Shown: positions 9,558 to 19,583 of the stretch, one piece after another
How the letters are laid out: the number at the start of each line of letters is the position of its first letter
Position numbering within the stretch: position 1 is the stretch's first letter
DNA from: Rhodocyclaceae bacterium
Lineage (GTDB): Bacteria; Pseudomonadota; Gammaproteobacteria; Burkholderiales; Rhodocyclaceae
Direction: 5' to 3'
DNA length: 52,912 nt
NCBI GenBank assembly: GCA_026646875.1
Contig: JAPKHL010000023.1
Span: forward strand, 1-52,912
Program-made: the position numbers and the translations under genes
The notes under the pieces: model-generated
Seen by the model: the letters and a program-made list of their open reading frames with translations, nothing else
Told to the model about the DNA's origin: nothing
Databases searched by the model: none

Positions 9558-10379
9558 CTAAAACAACCCGCCGATAGCGGTCTGATCGTAGTTGGTGATC
9601 ACCAGCTCTCCGCTTGATTTCGGCGCGCCGTGTTTGTTCGCCACGCTGTACCTGATCTCCAGATCATGCGTAACCAGACCGGCTCCAGAGAAACACTCCC
9701 GAATCACCGGATGGTCATTGATCGACAGCATGACCTTCCCCTTGCAGGACACCATGGCTTTCGCGAGCCGCTCATACTGCTCCCAGGGAAACGGAATGCC
9801 GTACCCCTCGGTTTCCCAGTACGGGGGGTCGGCATAGAAGAACGTGTGTGGCCGATCGTAGCGAGCCAGGCAATCGTCCCAAGGCAGGTTCTCGACCGTT
9901 GTGCCACTGGCCAGCCGCAGATGCGCCGCCGACAGGGACTCTTCGATCCGCAACAGATTGATGGTCGGTGACGTGGTGGCGGTGCCGAAGGTCTGCCCGC
10001 TCACCTTGCCGGCGAAGGCGTGCTGCTGAAGATAAAAGAACCGCGACGCGCGTTGGATGTCCGTGAGCGTTTCGGGTCGGGTGTCCTGCAGCCAGCGGAA
10101 AACCTGGCGGCTGCTGAGCGCCCACTTGAACTGGCGAACGAACTCCTCCATGTGGTGCTGCACCACACGATAGAGATTCGTCAGCTCCCCATTGAGATCG
10201 TTGAGCACTTCGACCGGTGCCGGTACCGGGCGGAGGAAATAGAGCGCGGCCCCGCCCGCAAACAGCTCCACGTAGCACTCATGCGGAGGGATCAGGGGAA
10301 GCAAGCGATCTACCAGCCGGCGCTTGCCGCCGAGCCACGGAATGATCGGATTGACCGGATTGTTAATGAGCTCTGCCAT
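9558..10379 (-). CDS. D12-class DNA adenine methyltransferase
   Basis: A 273-residue Dam-type N6-adenine methylase. It shows the AdoMet-binding motif WLGGKRRL at the N-terminus, FAGGAALYF, and the catalytic DPPYW near residue 180 (FFYADPPYW). The start at 10379 is chosen over an upstream in-frame codon because AAGGAGAG stands 7 bases before it. It overlaps the com-like gene and lies at the far end of the late region, where Mu has mom. The probable role is to modify phage DNA against host restriction. Its recognition sequence cannot be told. Confidence 0.9.
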   Translation of the reverse strand: MAELINNPVNPIIPWLGGKRRLVDRLLPLIPPHECYVELFAGGAALYFLRPVPAPVEVLNDLNGELTNLYRVVQHHMEEFVRQFKWALSSRQVFRWLQDTRPETLTDIQRASRFFYLQQHAFAGKVSGQTFGTATTSPTINLLRIEESLSAAHLRLASGTTVENLPWDDCLARYDRPHTFFYADPPYWETEGYGIPFPWEQYERLAKAMVSCKGKVMLSINDHPVIRECFSGAGLVTHDLEIRYSVANKHGAPKSSGELVITNYDQTAIGGLF

Positions 10380-10530
10380 TGGTTCTCTCCTTCTGCGCAG
10401 CAGGTGCGCGGAGAGGCTCAACGGCCTTCAGATGGTTCATCGCCCCGCAGCGGGGGCATTTGATCGCCAGGCGGATGTATTCCGCCTCGGCCAGCTTCTT
10501 GTTGCAGCAACTACACCGAATCTCTTTCAC
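10363..10530 (-). CDS. com: Com-like zinc-finger translational regulator
   Basis: A 55-residue protein starting at GTG. It matches phage Mu Com closely in layout: IRCSCCNKKLAEA then IKCPRCGAMNHLKA, giving a four-Cys zinc finger (CxxC and CxxC; Cys6, Cys9, Cys25, Cys28). In Mu, Com binds the mom mRNA and opens its ribosome site. Here the gene overlaps the first 17 bases of the adenine methylase gene, so Com probably controls that methylase in the same way. The upstream ribosome site is poor. Confidence 0.8.
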   Translation of the reverse strand: MKEIRCSCCNKKLAEAEYIRLAIKCPRCGAMNHLKAVEPLRAPAAQKERTNGRAH

Positions 10531-10661
10531 GAAAAGGCCTATGCGTGTAGGCTTCGGCCCGCCGTGTGCACGGTGGCGGTGCCTTGGCCGAACGCAGGCA
10601 AGAGCTGCGGGAGGTGGCCACCCCAGGTGCTGCTACACCTGTTGTGGTCGCACCGTCTCTC

Positions 10662-11168
10662 CTACCATCCATTCTCCAGCCGCATTTCCAGCACCCCGAC
10701 CACGCTACCGTTGCGAGATCCCGTCACGCGCAGCAGGCCGGCGCAGAAGGCTTGCACCGTCAGCACCAGGGTGGGCGCCGATAGTCCGACGAGGGGCGAT
10801 GGTGACGTGCTGCCTCCCATTGCCGGATTCGGAACCCACTCGAGATCCCAGGCGACGTCGTCATCGCCGGCCACGCCCGACATTACTGCCGTGAGTACCC
10901 CGCTAATCGATGACTGCCCGGCCGGCACGGCGAGCAGCGCATTGAGATCGACCGTCTGCTCCGGATAGAGCAGATCCTCGCGAGGCGGATCGCCCTCGGA
11001 GAAGAACGAAGACCAGGCCACCGACACTCCAGCCGGCGGCGAGACAGGCGCCGTCTCCGAGACCTGATCCGGTGCGGCGACGGTCCTGGACATGGCCACC
11101 ACCACGGCCGCATCGCGGACTGGCTCGATCGTACTGGCCGGCACTGACGCGAAGAAACGACGCCTCAC
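10662..11168 (-). CDS. Phage virion-associated protein, function unknown
   Basis: A 168-residue protein not recognised by family. It is Val-, Ser- and Pro-rich with a probable beta-sandwich character and no membrane segment. It begins on the ATGA overlap with the stop of the large baseplate/tail gene upstream, so it is the last gene of the tail module before com-dam. Position suggests a tail-tip or fibre component. The 130 bases between it and com hold a GGTGGCCACC palindrome (10613-10622) but no motif matching the three late promoters. Confidence 0.55.
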   Translation of the reverse strand: MRRRFFASVPASTIEPVRDAAVVVAMSRTVAAPDQVSETAPVSPPAGVSVAWSSFFSEGDPPREDLLYPEQTVDLNALLAVPAGQSSISGVLTAVMSGVAGDDDVAWDLEWVPNPAMGGSTSPSPLVGLSAPTLVLTVQAFCAGLLRVTGSRNGSVVGVLEMRLENGW

Positions 11169-12793
11169 AGCGCCACCTCGACATCCATGGGCGCGAACCC
11201 GGTCGCCTCGACATGCGCCACATGTCGACCGCGCGCAGTCTTGAAGCTCACGCGACCGGCCGCATCGGTGATCCGCGTCACGTCACCATCGAGCGTTACC
11301 TTGGCCGAGGCCAGTGGCTGACCGGCATCGTCGAGAATGGTCAGAATGGCCATGCCGTCCCGGTACTCGACGGTCGCCCCGGACTGCAGCAGCGGCTCGA
11401 ACGCGGTCGACAGAGCGGTGGTAACAATGCGCGGCGGATCGCCGACCGGTGCCTCCGCGACACACTCGACGCACAGCGCATCGAGATCGATGTCGGCGGC
11501 CAGCAGACGGTGATCGCCCGCGAGCGGCATCAAGGGGTGATCGAGGCGCGCCAGGTCTCCCGGCCGGGTCGATGGCAACCCGGCCTGCATCCAGCGCACA
11601 TGCCAGCGTGGCCGGCACATCCAGGCCAACACACGCTCCCCGAGCTGCTGCGCATCGCGGGGCGAGCGCAGCCACCCGGCATCCCACTCGCGCTCGATGC
11701 GGCCGTGATCCCGGATCGCCTCCGGCGCAGTCAGCTCCATGGCCCTGCGCGGCCGCCCTTGCGCATGATCGTAGTCATAGACCACGCGCAGCACCGTCAC
11801 GATATCGTCGTGCGCACACGTTGCATCCGGAACGCCGGCGACCGTGCGCGGCGAAGCGGTAACGGCCACGCGCCCGGATGCCGGCCACGGGTAACGCATC
11901 GCCACATCCTCGGCGCCGGCCGACCAGGCCGCGCCCACCGACATCAGAAACGCATCCACCGTCGCCCGGATAGAGCGCCCCGGATCGTCGATCACCCCGC
12001 CAAGACTCAGTTTTGCCGTCTCGCTGCGAAAGCGGTCGAATGCCGGCCAGGGCAGCGGACAACCGCAGACATTGGCCAGCAGATCGTGCAGAATCTCCGC
12101 CGGCGCGCTCAGCAAGCGCCCGGTCCCGGCGTGCCTCTTTCCGCGCAACCTGACTGCCAGCGCCTCCCCCTCGGCAAGCGGCGTGGCCAGCTCGAGAAAA
12201 GCCACCGCCTGCCCGGTCGAATCCACACCGTTCCGGAATGCCCACGCCGACGTCGGCGCATCGTCCCGCGTCACGCCATCGACCCCCGCCACCGGATGAT
12301 CGGCCAGCACGAACACGCGTCCGTCCGGCGTATAAGGCACGGGCGAAAGGCGTGCCGCCCCGTAAACAACCGGCAGCACGCGCACATCCTTGTACCCCCC
12401 CCAAACTACCGAGGTGCGCAGCGGCACGGTATCGGTCAGCGGCCGCCGCAACCCCGCCTCGATTGTCATGCTGGCCACATCGGACAGCGAACACGATGTC
12501 ACCACCCCAGCGAACAGCTCGTCGCCCTGAGCCGACATCACCCGCGCCACCGCCCGCACCGGCGGGCGCCCGCCAAAGCGCCGCGTCACCGCACCGCCAG
12601 CGTTGTCCAGATCGATGGTCACCGACGCCGTCTCCGCCCCAGCCAGCCCCGGTGCGGAAAGCGGCCGGCGGATCTGGCCGACGCGCGTCAGCACCGGTAG
12701 CATCAGCGCGCCGGGAACCCCCGGCGCGGACAGCCCGGCCCGGCACAGCACCGTAGCCGGCGCCTCGCCGACAACCACCCATTCCCCGATCAC
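11165..12793 (-). CDS. Tail tip/baseplate protein with C-terminal Ig-like domain
   Basis: 542 residues. The first 450 look like a tail hub or baseplate protein of siphovirus-type transposable phages (family not named). The last 80 (about 460-542: VEYRDGMAILTILDDAGQPL, TDAAGRVSFKTARGRHVAHV) have the form of a carboxypeptidase-regulatory/Ig-like fold often found on surface-exposed phage proteins, with a possible adhesive role. It overlaps both neighbours by four bases (ATGA type), which marks a tight operon. Confidence 0.6.
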   Translation of the reverse strand: MIGEWVVVGEAPATVLCRAGLSAPGVPGALMLPVLTRVGQIRRPLSAPGLAGAETASVTIDLDNAGGAVTRRFGGRPPVRAVARVMSAQGDELFAGVVTSCSLSDVASMTIEAGLRRPLTDTVPLRTSVVWGGYKDVRVLPVVYGAARLSPVPYTPDGRVFVLADHPVAGVDGVTRDDAPTSAWAFRNGVDSTGQAVAFLELATPLAEGEALAVRLRGKRHAGTGRLLSAPAEILHDLLANVCGCPLPWPAFDRFRSETAKLSLGGVIDDPGRSIRATVDAFLMSVGAAWSAGAEDVAMRYPWPASGRVAVTASPRTVAGVPDATCAHDDIVTVLRVVYDYDHAQGRPRRAMELTAPEAIRDHGRIEREWDAGWLRSPRDAQQLGERVLAWMCRPRWHVRWMQAGLPSTRPGDLARLDHPLMPLAGDHRLLAADIDLDALCVECVAEAPVGDPPRIVTTALSTAFEPLLQSGATVEYRDGMAILTILDDAGQPLASAKVTLDGDVTRITDAAGRVSFKTARGRHVAHVEATGFAPMDVEVAL

Positions 12794-15700
12794 GCAATCA
12801 CCCCCGCAAGCGGCAGGCGCGCCGACAGCACACGCTCGTCGCGCTCGCCCCGGTGGAACTGGAACCAGTCCCCCAGCTCGACCTCATCCGCCGCCAGGCG
12901 CGCCAGCGCCGCATCCTCCGGCGTCATGTGCGATGGCACGAAAATCAGCGGCTCGTCGAGCCGCTGGCAATGATCGATCAGCGCCAGCAAATCATCGGCA
13001 TCCGCCTGATCGATCCACGACCAGGCGATCTCCCCCCCCGTGCCTCGCCCGGCGCAGACCGCCGAAGGATTCACCCCGGCGCCGCGCCGCATCGCCCACG
13101 CTCGCCGCAAGCGCACATCGTCGGCCAGGCGCGCCGGCAGGAAAGGCACCCCCGCATAGACCCACCCCAAGCGACCGCCCGCCGCTCCCGAAACCTCCAC
13201 CCGCAGATAACGCACCGTCACCCTGACCGGCAGGAACAGTACGGCAACCGCCAGCGACACATCCATCGGATACGCCTCCCACGCCACGCCATCGACCGAC
13301 AGATACACCACCAGCGATGCACCGTCCGGCAAGGCGTGCCCGGCCATCGCCACCACGGCCACCTCGCGCAGCCCGCCCAGATCGGCGTCCAACGTCGCGG
13401 CGGGCGACGTCCACTGCCACCCCGACCCGTCGCCACGGAACCGCCGGACACCTGCCGGCGAGGCAGGCTGATGCACCCGATGGCGCGCCAGATCTCCCGC
13501 CACGAAGGCCGGTGCCACGCCCCGGACAAAGGTCGCGGCAACCCCCTCGAACAGCGGCACCGACGCCCCCGCCGCCGGCAGATCCTCCGGCGTGGACCAC
13601 GCCCCGCCATCGCGCCGCCAGTGGAACTGCCCGGCCTCGACCGAAAACGCGAACGAATCACCAAGCTCGAACGGCACGCCCCCCTCGACAAGCTCGAGCG
13701 ACACCCCCGCCACGCTGTGGGAAGCCACTGACCCGAGCGGCGCCAACAGCGCCGGCAGCACACCGGAGACCGTCCCGGACACCAGCCAGGTGCGGGTATC
13801 GTCCCCCGTCACCCCACCGGACAGCCAGGCCGGCGCCGCGCCCACCACATCGACCCGGATCTCGTCACCCGGCTGATAGCTGGTCGAACGGGCGGCCACG
13901 CTGTTGACGCGCAACGTGATGCGGTCGCCCTCCTTGAGCGCGTGTTCGCACGGCACCACCAGCCCGAAGGCAAACTCGCGGAGATTGACGACCGCCCCCG
14001 CCTTGCCCGTGAGCGACCCGGTATCGCGCATCGCCGAGTAATAAACACGATTGCTGAAGGCGGGTAGATAACGCCCCGACTCATCGACCCACCAATGGGT
14101 CGCGGCCGGATCGTCCCGCCACACACCGGACCCGCCGCCGGTTGTGGCGTCAGATTTTGGGAGGATGCCCCCCAAAACCCGCACGTGATCCATCTGCGCG
14201 CGCTGCCGCTGATAGAGCTGATCGACCAGCTCCTCCTGCGACAGATCGTCGCCGGACGAAGCCAACGCCGCAGCCTGCGTCTGCGCATCGCTGAAACAGG
14301 CGTCCCAGGCATCCAGCGCCGTCGCATCGGAATACACCTGCTGCAGGCACTCGGCCAGCAACGCCACCACCGCATCGAGCCAGGCCGTGTCGGTAACGCT
14401 CCAGCGGGCCGGCGCGGGAAAGATCTCCACCGCGTCGATCGGACCGCCGCCGGCAAAGCGCACCCCCTCGACCCAGACTTGATTCCCGAAGGATTTCGGG
14501 CCGGGCGGCGCGGGCAGGGATGGCAGGGTCGGCTGGTCCCAAGCGATGTAGCCTGACTCCGCATCGACCGACTTGCCGATAAAGGCATCGGCATAGTCGC
14601 TGGCATCCGCCTCGGACCCCTCGATATCGATGTGCAGGCGCAACGCAGTGTCCCCCGACTCGCGCATGCGCACCCGCCAGCGCTGCCCGAGTCCGCAGTG
14701 CGTCTCCACGAACGCACGCCGCCAGGCGAACAGCGCGGTCGCGCGGCTCTGCAAGGCGGGATCAAGATCGCTCATATCCCCTCCGGTGAGTCCCAACAAG
14801 AAATCGGAAATCGCCCCGACCGTCTTCCCTGCGCAGGAACAGGACGCATCGGGACGCTTGGTGTAGGTAAATGTGACGGACAGCCCCGCCGTCGCCGCCG
14901 CACCGAGGCGAACGGGATTGAGGCACACCGACGGCACCGCCGGATCTTCGTCGCCGCGCCCGGTCGGCGAGAAACTCCAACTCGTCTCGCCCAGCACCGC
15001 ATCGGCACCGCCGCGTGCCGGAATCACCGCACTGGCTACCGGCCCGGCGGCGTACGGCACCCCCGTCATCGCCGGCGGCAAGGTGCCCGAGACCGCCCCG
15101 GCCACGGACCAACGATCCGCCCCCGGGCGACTCTCGGTACACGTGAACACCACGGTTTCGGTGGGCGCGGCCGCCACCGGCACATAATCGATCACCGCCA
15201 CGCCTGACGACTGCGCCACCCAGGCCGACGTGCGGATCGGCACATCGACCACGGATGCGCCGCCCGGACGACGGTCAGCCGCCACCACCCCGGCCACCTC
15301 GACCAGCGCCGAGCCGACCAGCTGCGTCAGGAGATCGTGCAACGTCACCGCCGGATAGACCTCGGTCGCCACGCCATCGCTCACCGTCACCTCGTAACCG
15401 CCGCTCACCGACCAGACGCGCGCACCGGCCGGCACCGAACGCTCCAGGGCCGGCGACAGGCCGAACACCCACGCACCGTCCCTGAACTGCTTCCAGGGAC
15501 GGTACACCGCCGGATCGTTGCCGAAGGCAATACGCGGCGTCCCCGGCGCCAATTCGCCAGCGGCAGTCAGCGGCAACGCCCCGAAATCCCACTGCTCGCC
15601 GCTCTGCGTCGCCGTGCCGGCCGCCCACTCGCGCAGCAGCGACCACGATGTCGCCGCGCGCGCCAGCGCCGGCAGCACCGATATCCGCACCTGGTTGCCC

Positions 15701-16077
15701 GGCTCGCCCGCCGCGCGTGCGCGCAGCACCACGGCACCGAGATCGAGCTGCGCGGTCGCCGTCGTCACCCCAAGATCGGCCAGCGTCAACACGATGGACT
15801 GCACCGCCGCTCCGGCATCCACGTCCGTAACCACCAGCTGACCACTTCCCACCCCGGCAAACACCGGCGCGGTTGCTGCCGGAACGCCACCCCCGTTGAG
15901 GATCTCGACCTCCACCGTCGTCTCGTCCTCTCCCGTATAGGCGCCGGCCAGCAGGATTTCCCCGTTCCCCTCGCGCACCACCGAAAGCCGCTCGAAAACC
16001 GACGACGGCCGCACCGATGACGCCGCCAGCGTTGCACCGGCGAGCACGGAAGAATTGTTGGCAATGATCGCCTGCAT
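12790..16077 (-). CDS. Large tail protein (central tail hub candidate)
   Basis: 1095 residues, directly after the tape measure gene, where siphovirus-like phages encode distal tail/hub proteins. It is beta-rich, with many Val-Ser-Gly stretches. A segment is repeated: WSVAGAVSGTLPPAMTGVPY (about 330) and WLVSGTVSGVLPALLAPLGS (about 785) are each followed by a similar strand pattern ending in SFSP/SFAFS. The C-terminal part (VTVRYLRVEVSGAAGG) resembles a discoidin-like carbohydrate-binding domain, so it may contact the cell surface. Exact family not recognised. Confidence 0.6.
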   Translation of the reverse strand: MQAIIANNSSVLAGATLAASSVRPSSVFERLSVVREGNGEILLAGAYTGEDETTVEVEILNGGGVPAATAPVFAGVGSGQLVVTDVDAGAAVQSIVLTLADLGVTTATAQLDLGAVVLRARAAGEPGNQVRISVLPALARAATSWSLLREWAAGTATQSGEQWDFGALPLTAAGELAPGTPRIAFGNDPAVYRPWKQFRDGAWVFGLSPALERSVPAGARVWSVSGGYEVTVSDGVATEVYPAVTLHDLLTQLVGSALVEVAGVVAADRRPGGASVVDVPIRTSAWVAQSSGVAVIDYVPVAAAPTETVVFTCTESRPGADRWSVAGAVSGTLPPAMTGVPYAAGPVASAVIPARGGADAVLGETSWSFSPTGRGDEDPAVPSVCLNPVRLGAAATAGLSVTFTYTKRPDASCSCAGKTVGAISDFLLGLTGGDMSDLDPALQSRATALFAWRRAFVETHCGLGQRWRVRMRESGDTALRLHIDIEGSEADASDYADAFIGKSVDAESGYIAWDQPTLPSLPAPPGPKSFGNQVWVEGVRFAGGGPIDAVEIFPAPARWSVTDTAWLDAVVALLAECLQQVYSDATALDAWDACFSDAQTQAAALASSGDDLSQEELVDQLYQRQRAQMDHVRVLGGILPKSDATTGGGSGVWRDDPAATHWWVDESGRYLPAFSNRVYYSAMRDTGSLTGKAGAVVNLREFAFGLVVPCEHALKEGDRITLRVNSVAARSTSYQPGDEIRVDVVGAAPAWLSGGVTGDDTRTWLVSGTVSGVLPALLAPLGSVASHSVAGVSLELVEGGVPFELGDSFAFSVEAGQFHWRRDGGAWSTPEDLPAAGASVPLFEGVAATFVRGVAPAFVAGDLARHRVHQPASPAGVRRFRGDGSGWQWTSPAATLDADLGGLREVAVVAMAGHALPDGASLVVYLSVDGVAWEAYPMDVSLAVAVLFLPVRVTVRYLRVEVSGAAGGRLGWVYAGVPFLPARLADDVRLRRAWAMRRGAGVNPSAVCAGRGTGGEIAWSWIDQADADDLLALIDHCQRLDEPLIFVPSHMTPEDAALARLAADEVELGDWFQFHRGERDERVLSARLPLAGVIA

Positions 16078-16088
16078 GAAGACCCTCT

Positions 16089-19000
16089 CTATCCGCCCCG
16101 GCGCCGGATCTCGCCAAGCACCGGCGAAAGCTTGCGCCCCAGGGTTTCGAGGGTTGCCCGATCGTTGACATCGAGCACCCCCTCGATCTTGATGGTGGTG
16201 TAGTGATGATTGGTGACCGTCTCGCGCGAACCGCCTTCCCCACCGCCGAGCTCGCGGCCGCCAGCCTCGCCGATGCCCGCCTCCAGGCGCGATCCATTAC
16301 CGCCCGTGCCGCCGCCCTGCGAGATGCCGACACCGGCGGACTGCCGGGGCAGGCTGGCCGCCGCCGCAATCTGCGTCGCCGCGCGCGAAGCCGCCGACGA
16401 CGTCTGCGCCGCCCGCGCCAGCTCCTCACTCTCGCGCTGGCGCGCCTCGGCGATCTTGCGCGCCGCGATCTGATCGAGCGTCGCGATCGCCCGCGACAGC
16501 GCCGAGGCCGCAGCGCCGTTGCCCTGAGCCTGCGCAATGGCAAGCTGCGCCTCAAGATCGGCACGCCGCGACGCGATGCGCAAGCGCTCCGCCTCCGCGT
16601 AATTGCCGTTCATCTGAGCCAGCTCGACTTCCAGGCTCGACAACGCCGATTCCGCGCTGTCCCGCAGGCCATCCATCTGCGACCTGGCGGCTGCCAGGGC
16701 GGAGCGCAGCCCCGCGAGATCCTGCTCGCCGAGGCCGGAGATGCCACCGGCGGCCGCTTCGGCCTGCGCCACCAACCCCTCCAAATCCCCACCGGCACCG
16801 GATGAAGCCCGGCCAAGATCCTCGGTCAGCCTGTTCACGTAATCGAGCGACTCGGCATATTGCTTTGCCGCCTTCTCGGCGGTGTCCCACCCGGACACAA
16901 ACTTGTCTAGGTATCCGCTTGTCGTCACCATGCCCTGCAAGGTCGACATGGACGACTGGATGGATGGCGTGAGCACCTCGGAGAACTTGCGGCTGAACGC
17001 CTCGGCCGCCGCACCGCTCAACCCCAATTGTCGCGCCAGGTCCGCGTGCGAAACCGCCATCTCTCGCATGTCGGCCTTGTTCCGGCGCACGATCTTCCCG
17101 GCGTTCTCCAGAGCATCTGCTTCCGCATTTGCCCCGGCCACCACGCCTCCCGATCCGCCCGCCACCTGTTGCTGCACATTTCCCAGATCGCGCATGACAT
17201 CGGCCGTTTTGCGTGTCTCGTCGGCGAGTTTCACCACGGCACCACCGGCAGCATCCACCTCGACCGTCACCGCGCGCGCCGCCGCCTCCGCCCGCAGCAT
17301 CTCGCTGGCCACGCCGCCATTGGCGGCAATGGCGGCCTCGGCGTAGGCCTTGAACGCGGTCTGCAGATCCCGCGCCGAGGCGGTGCCGGATTGCCGGATG
17401 GTGTCGTAGGCGGATTTGGCCGTCGAGGCCGTGCGCGCCAGCTCGTCCTGGGTTTTCATCCCAAGCGCCTTGTAGGCTTCGGCAACGCTGTCGATGCCCG
17501 GCCGGATCTCGTCGAGCTTCGCCCCGGCGCGGCGCAACCCTTCCGCCAGCTGGTCCCCGGTCAGCAGCCCCTGCTCGCCAAGCGACTTCCAGCGATCGAT
17601 CACCGCCTGCACCGCCGGCGCCGTCGTCGCCGCCGACAACGCCTGATCGAGACTGGCCTTCAGCGCCACACCGGTATCGACGCCAATTTTTTCCAGATCG
17701 GCGAGCCGGGCGATCAGCGTGTCGAAATCGTTCAGCGCGCTGACCGCCGCCGTATTGATTTCGCCCGCCAGAGCCCCCATGTCCAGCCCGGTCCGGCGAA
17801 TCGCCTCCCGCAACTGCGCGTCGAGCGCGGCCTCGAGTCGACGCACGCCTTCCACGCTGCCATCGAAGGCCGCCCGTGCCTCCACCTCGAACTTCTGCAG
17901 ATCCTTCCCGTCGAGCGCGCGTTGCCAGGCCGAGCGCACTTCCTCGGCGGACGCCCGTCCCCTCGCGGCCAGCGCATCGAGCGCCGCGCCGGCCTCGGCG
18001 ATCCCGTCGATGTCGGACAGATCGAGCGCCTTGGCCAGATCCTCCAGCGCTTTCGACGTCCGCCCACCGGCCGCAACCGTTTTCTCGAAATCGTCGATCA
18101 GCTTCTTGCTCGCGGTGGAAAGACCGAGCGCCCGCTCCTCGGCCAGCTTCATCTTCTGCGCCAGCTCCGCATCGGCATCGGCAGCCATTTTCGCGGCCTT
18201 CTCGGCCGCCCTGAGCGACCGCTCATGCGCCTCCATGGCCTTGACGGTGCTAGAAGCCTTGGCCGCCGTCTCACCGAGCCATTTGCCGATATCGACGAGA
18301 TTCGTCACCAGAAAGGCCAGCGAAAACCCCTTGAGCAGGGAAAGCGCGGCCCCCAGGCGCCCCACGCCCACCGACGCCCCGGCGGCGGCATTGGCCACCC
18401 CGGCGGTCGACGCCTGCGCCTGCGCCCCCGCCAGTTGCGCGGCGATACCGAACTGCGCCCAGTCCGTCACCCCCTTGCGCACCGCCGCACCGGCCGCCGC
18501 CGTCGCCACCTGGATCGCCAGGAACTCGCGCGCGATCCCGTACGCCTTGAAGGCCAGCCAGCCCTGGCCGAGGTTCGCGAGCGCATCGCCGACCGTCTCC
18601 AGGTTCTCGGCCAGCGCATCGATGGCGGCAGCGGCGGTTGCGCTGGCACCCAGCGCGGCATCCTGCTCGCCGACATACACGGTCCAGCGCGTCGCGAGGT
18701 TCTCGAGCGCCCGGCCGATGGTCGCCGGCAGCGCCGCGAACTCCTTCTCCACGGCCGCCGCCTGGCCGCGCAGCGCCCCGATCACCACCTCGGAGGTCAG
18801 CTGCCCGGCCTCGGCCATCTTGCGCAGTTCGCCCGTCGTCACGCCCAGGCCATCGGCCATCGCGCGTGCCAGGCGCGGCGCCTGCTCCATCACGGAGTTG
18901 AACTCATCCCCGCGCAGCACGCCACCCTGCAGGCCCTGCACCAGCTGCGTGATCGCCGCCTCAGATGCCTGCGCCGACGCCCCGGATACCTGGATCGCCT

Positions 19001-19544
19001 GATTGATCGTGCGCACCAGATCCTGCGCCTGCGCGATCGCCGTCGCGCTGCTCAGCCCGGCATCGGCGCCTGCCTGGGCAAGCTTGGTGAACAGCTGGCC
19101 CGTGCCCTCGAGCGCCGACCCCGTGGCCAGCGCGGTCTCGATCACGCCATCGAACGACCGGCGCAGCGCCTCGCCCTCGCCGGTCACCAGCTGCATGCGC
19201 GCCAGCAACCCCTTGTAGGCATCCGTCGTGCGGCCGATGTCCGCCGCAATCGATACCGTGGCCTGCGCCGACGACCAGGCGGCGATGGCCGAGGTCAGGA
19301 AGGAGAGCTGCTCGCTGATCGACCGCACGCCATCGCTGATCTTCCGGTGCGATGACGCGGTTTTCTGGCCGGCATCCTCGGCGGCCGCACCGAGGTTGCG
19401 GAACCCCGCCACCGCATCCGAGGTGCCGCCACCGACGGCCGCGCTGGCATCCCCAAGACGATCGACCGATTGCGCCAGCCCATCGACCTGCGGGGTCCCG
19501 CTGACCTCGGCGGACACCTTCAGTTTTGCATGCAGATCGGTCAT
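16089..19544 (-). CDS. Tail tape measure protein
   Basis: 1151 residues, the length ruler of a long flexible tail. The tape-measure domain (TIGR02675 type) is clear at about 75-260: IGRTTDAYKGLLARMQLVTG, then FTKLAQAGADAGL, QGGVLRGDEFNSVMEQAPRL and VIGALRGQAAAVEKEF. Alanine-rich helices with a hydrophobic patch (about 390-430) follow, then long coiled-coil segments. A tape measure of this size implies a tail of roughly 160-170 nm by the usual 1.5 Angstrom per residue rule, an inference. It is preceded by a plus-strand moron and then the tail tube gene. Confidence 0.92.
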   Translation of the reverse strand: MTDLHAKLKVSAEVSGTPQVDGLAQSVDRLGDASAAVGGGTSDAVAGFRNLGAAAEDAGQKTASSHRKISDGVRSISEQLSFLTSAIAAWSSAQATVSIAADIGRTTDAYKGLLARMQLVTGEGEALRRSFDGVIETALATGSALEGTGQLFTKLAQAGADAGLSSATAIAQAQDLVRTINQAIQVSGASAQASEAAITQLVQGLQGGVLRGDEFNSVMEQAPRLARAMADGLGVTTGELRKMAEAGQLTSEVVIGALRGQAAAVEKEFAALPATIGRALENLATRWTVYVGEQDAALGASATAAAAIDALAENLETVGDALANLGQGWLAFKAYGIAREFLAIQVATAAAGAAVRKGVTDWAQFGIAAQLAGAQAQASTAGVANAAAGASVGVGRLGAALSLLKGFSLAFLVTNLVDIGKWLGETAAKASSTVKAMEAHERSLRAAEKAAKMAADADAELAQKMKLAEERALGLSTASKKLIDDFEKTVAAGGRTSKALEDLAKALDLSDIDGIAEAGAALDALAARGRASAEEVRSAWQRALDGKDLQKFEVEARAAFDGSVEGVRRLEAALDAQLREAIRRTGLDMGALAGEINTAAVSALNDFDTLIARLADLEKIGVDTGVALKASLDQALSAATTAPAVQAVIDRWKSLGEQGLLTGDQLAEGLRRAGAKLDEIRPGIDSVAEAYKALGMKTQDELARTASTAKSAYDTIRQSGTASARDLQTAFKAYAEAAIAANGGVASEMLRAEAAARAVTVEVDAAGGAVVKLADETRKTADVMRDLGNVQQQVAGGSGGVVAGANAEADALENAGKIVRRNKADMREMAVSHADLARQLGLSGAAAEAFSRKFSEVLTPSIQSSMSTLQGMVTTSGYLDKFVSGWDTAEKAAKQYAESLDYVNRLTEDLGRASSGAGGDLEGLVAQAEAAAGGISGLGEQDLAGLRSALAAARSQMDGLRDSAESALSSLEVELAQMNGNYAEAERLRIASRRADLEAQLAIAQAQGNGAAASALSRAIATLDQIAARKIAEARQRESEELARAAQTSSAASRAATQIAAAASLPRQSAGVGISQGGGTGGNGSRLEAGIGEAGGRELGGGEGGSRETVTNHHYTTIKIEGVLDVNDRATLETLGRKLSPVLGEIRRRGG

Positions 19545-19583
19545 CCTGGGCTACACTTTCAGGAAGGAAACACGGAGGGAATC

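Noticed and set aside
11072..12700. Plus-strand open frame of 542 codons
   Set aside because: Antisense shadow of the tail tip gene; Arg/His/Pro-rich without domains.
17028..19355. Plus-strand open frame of 775 codons
   Set aside because: Antisense shadow of the tape measure gene.
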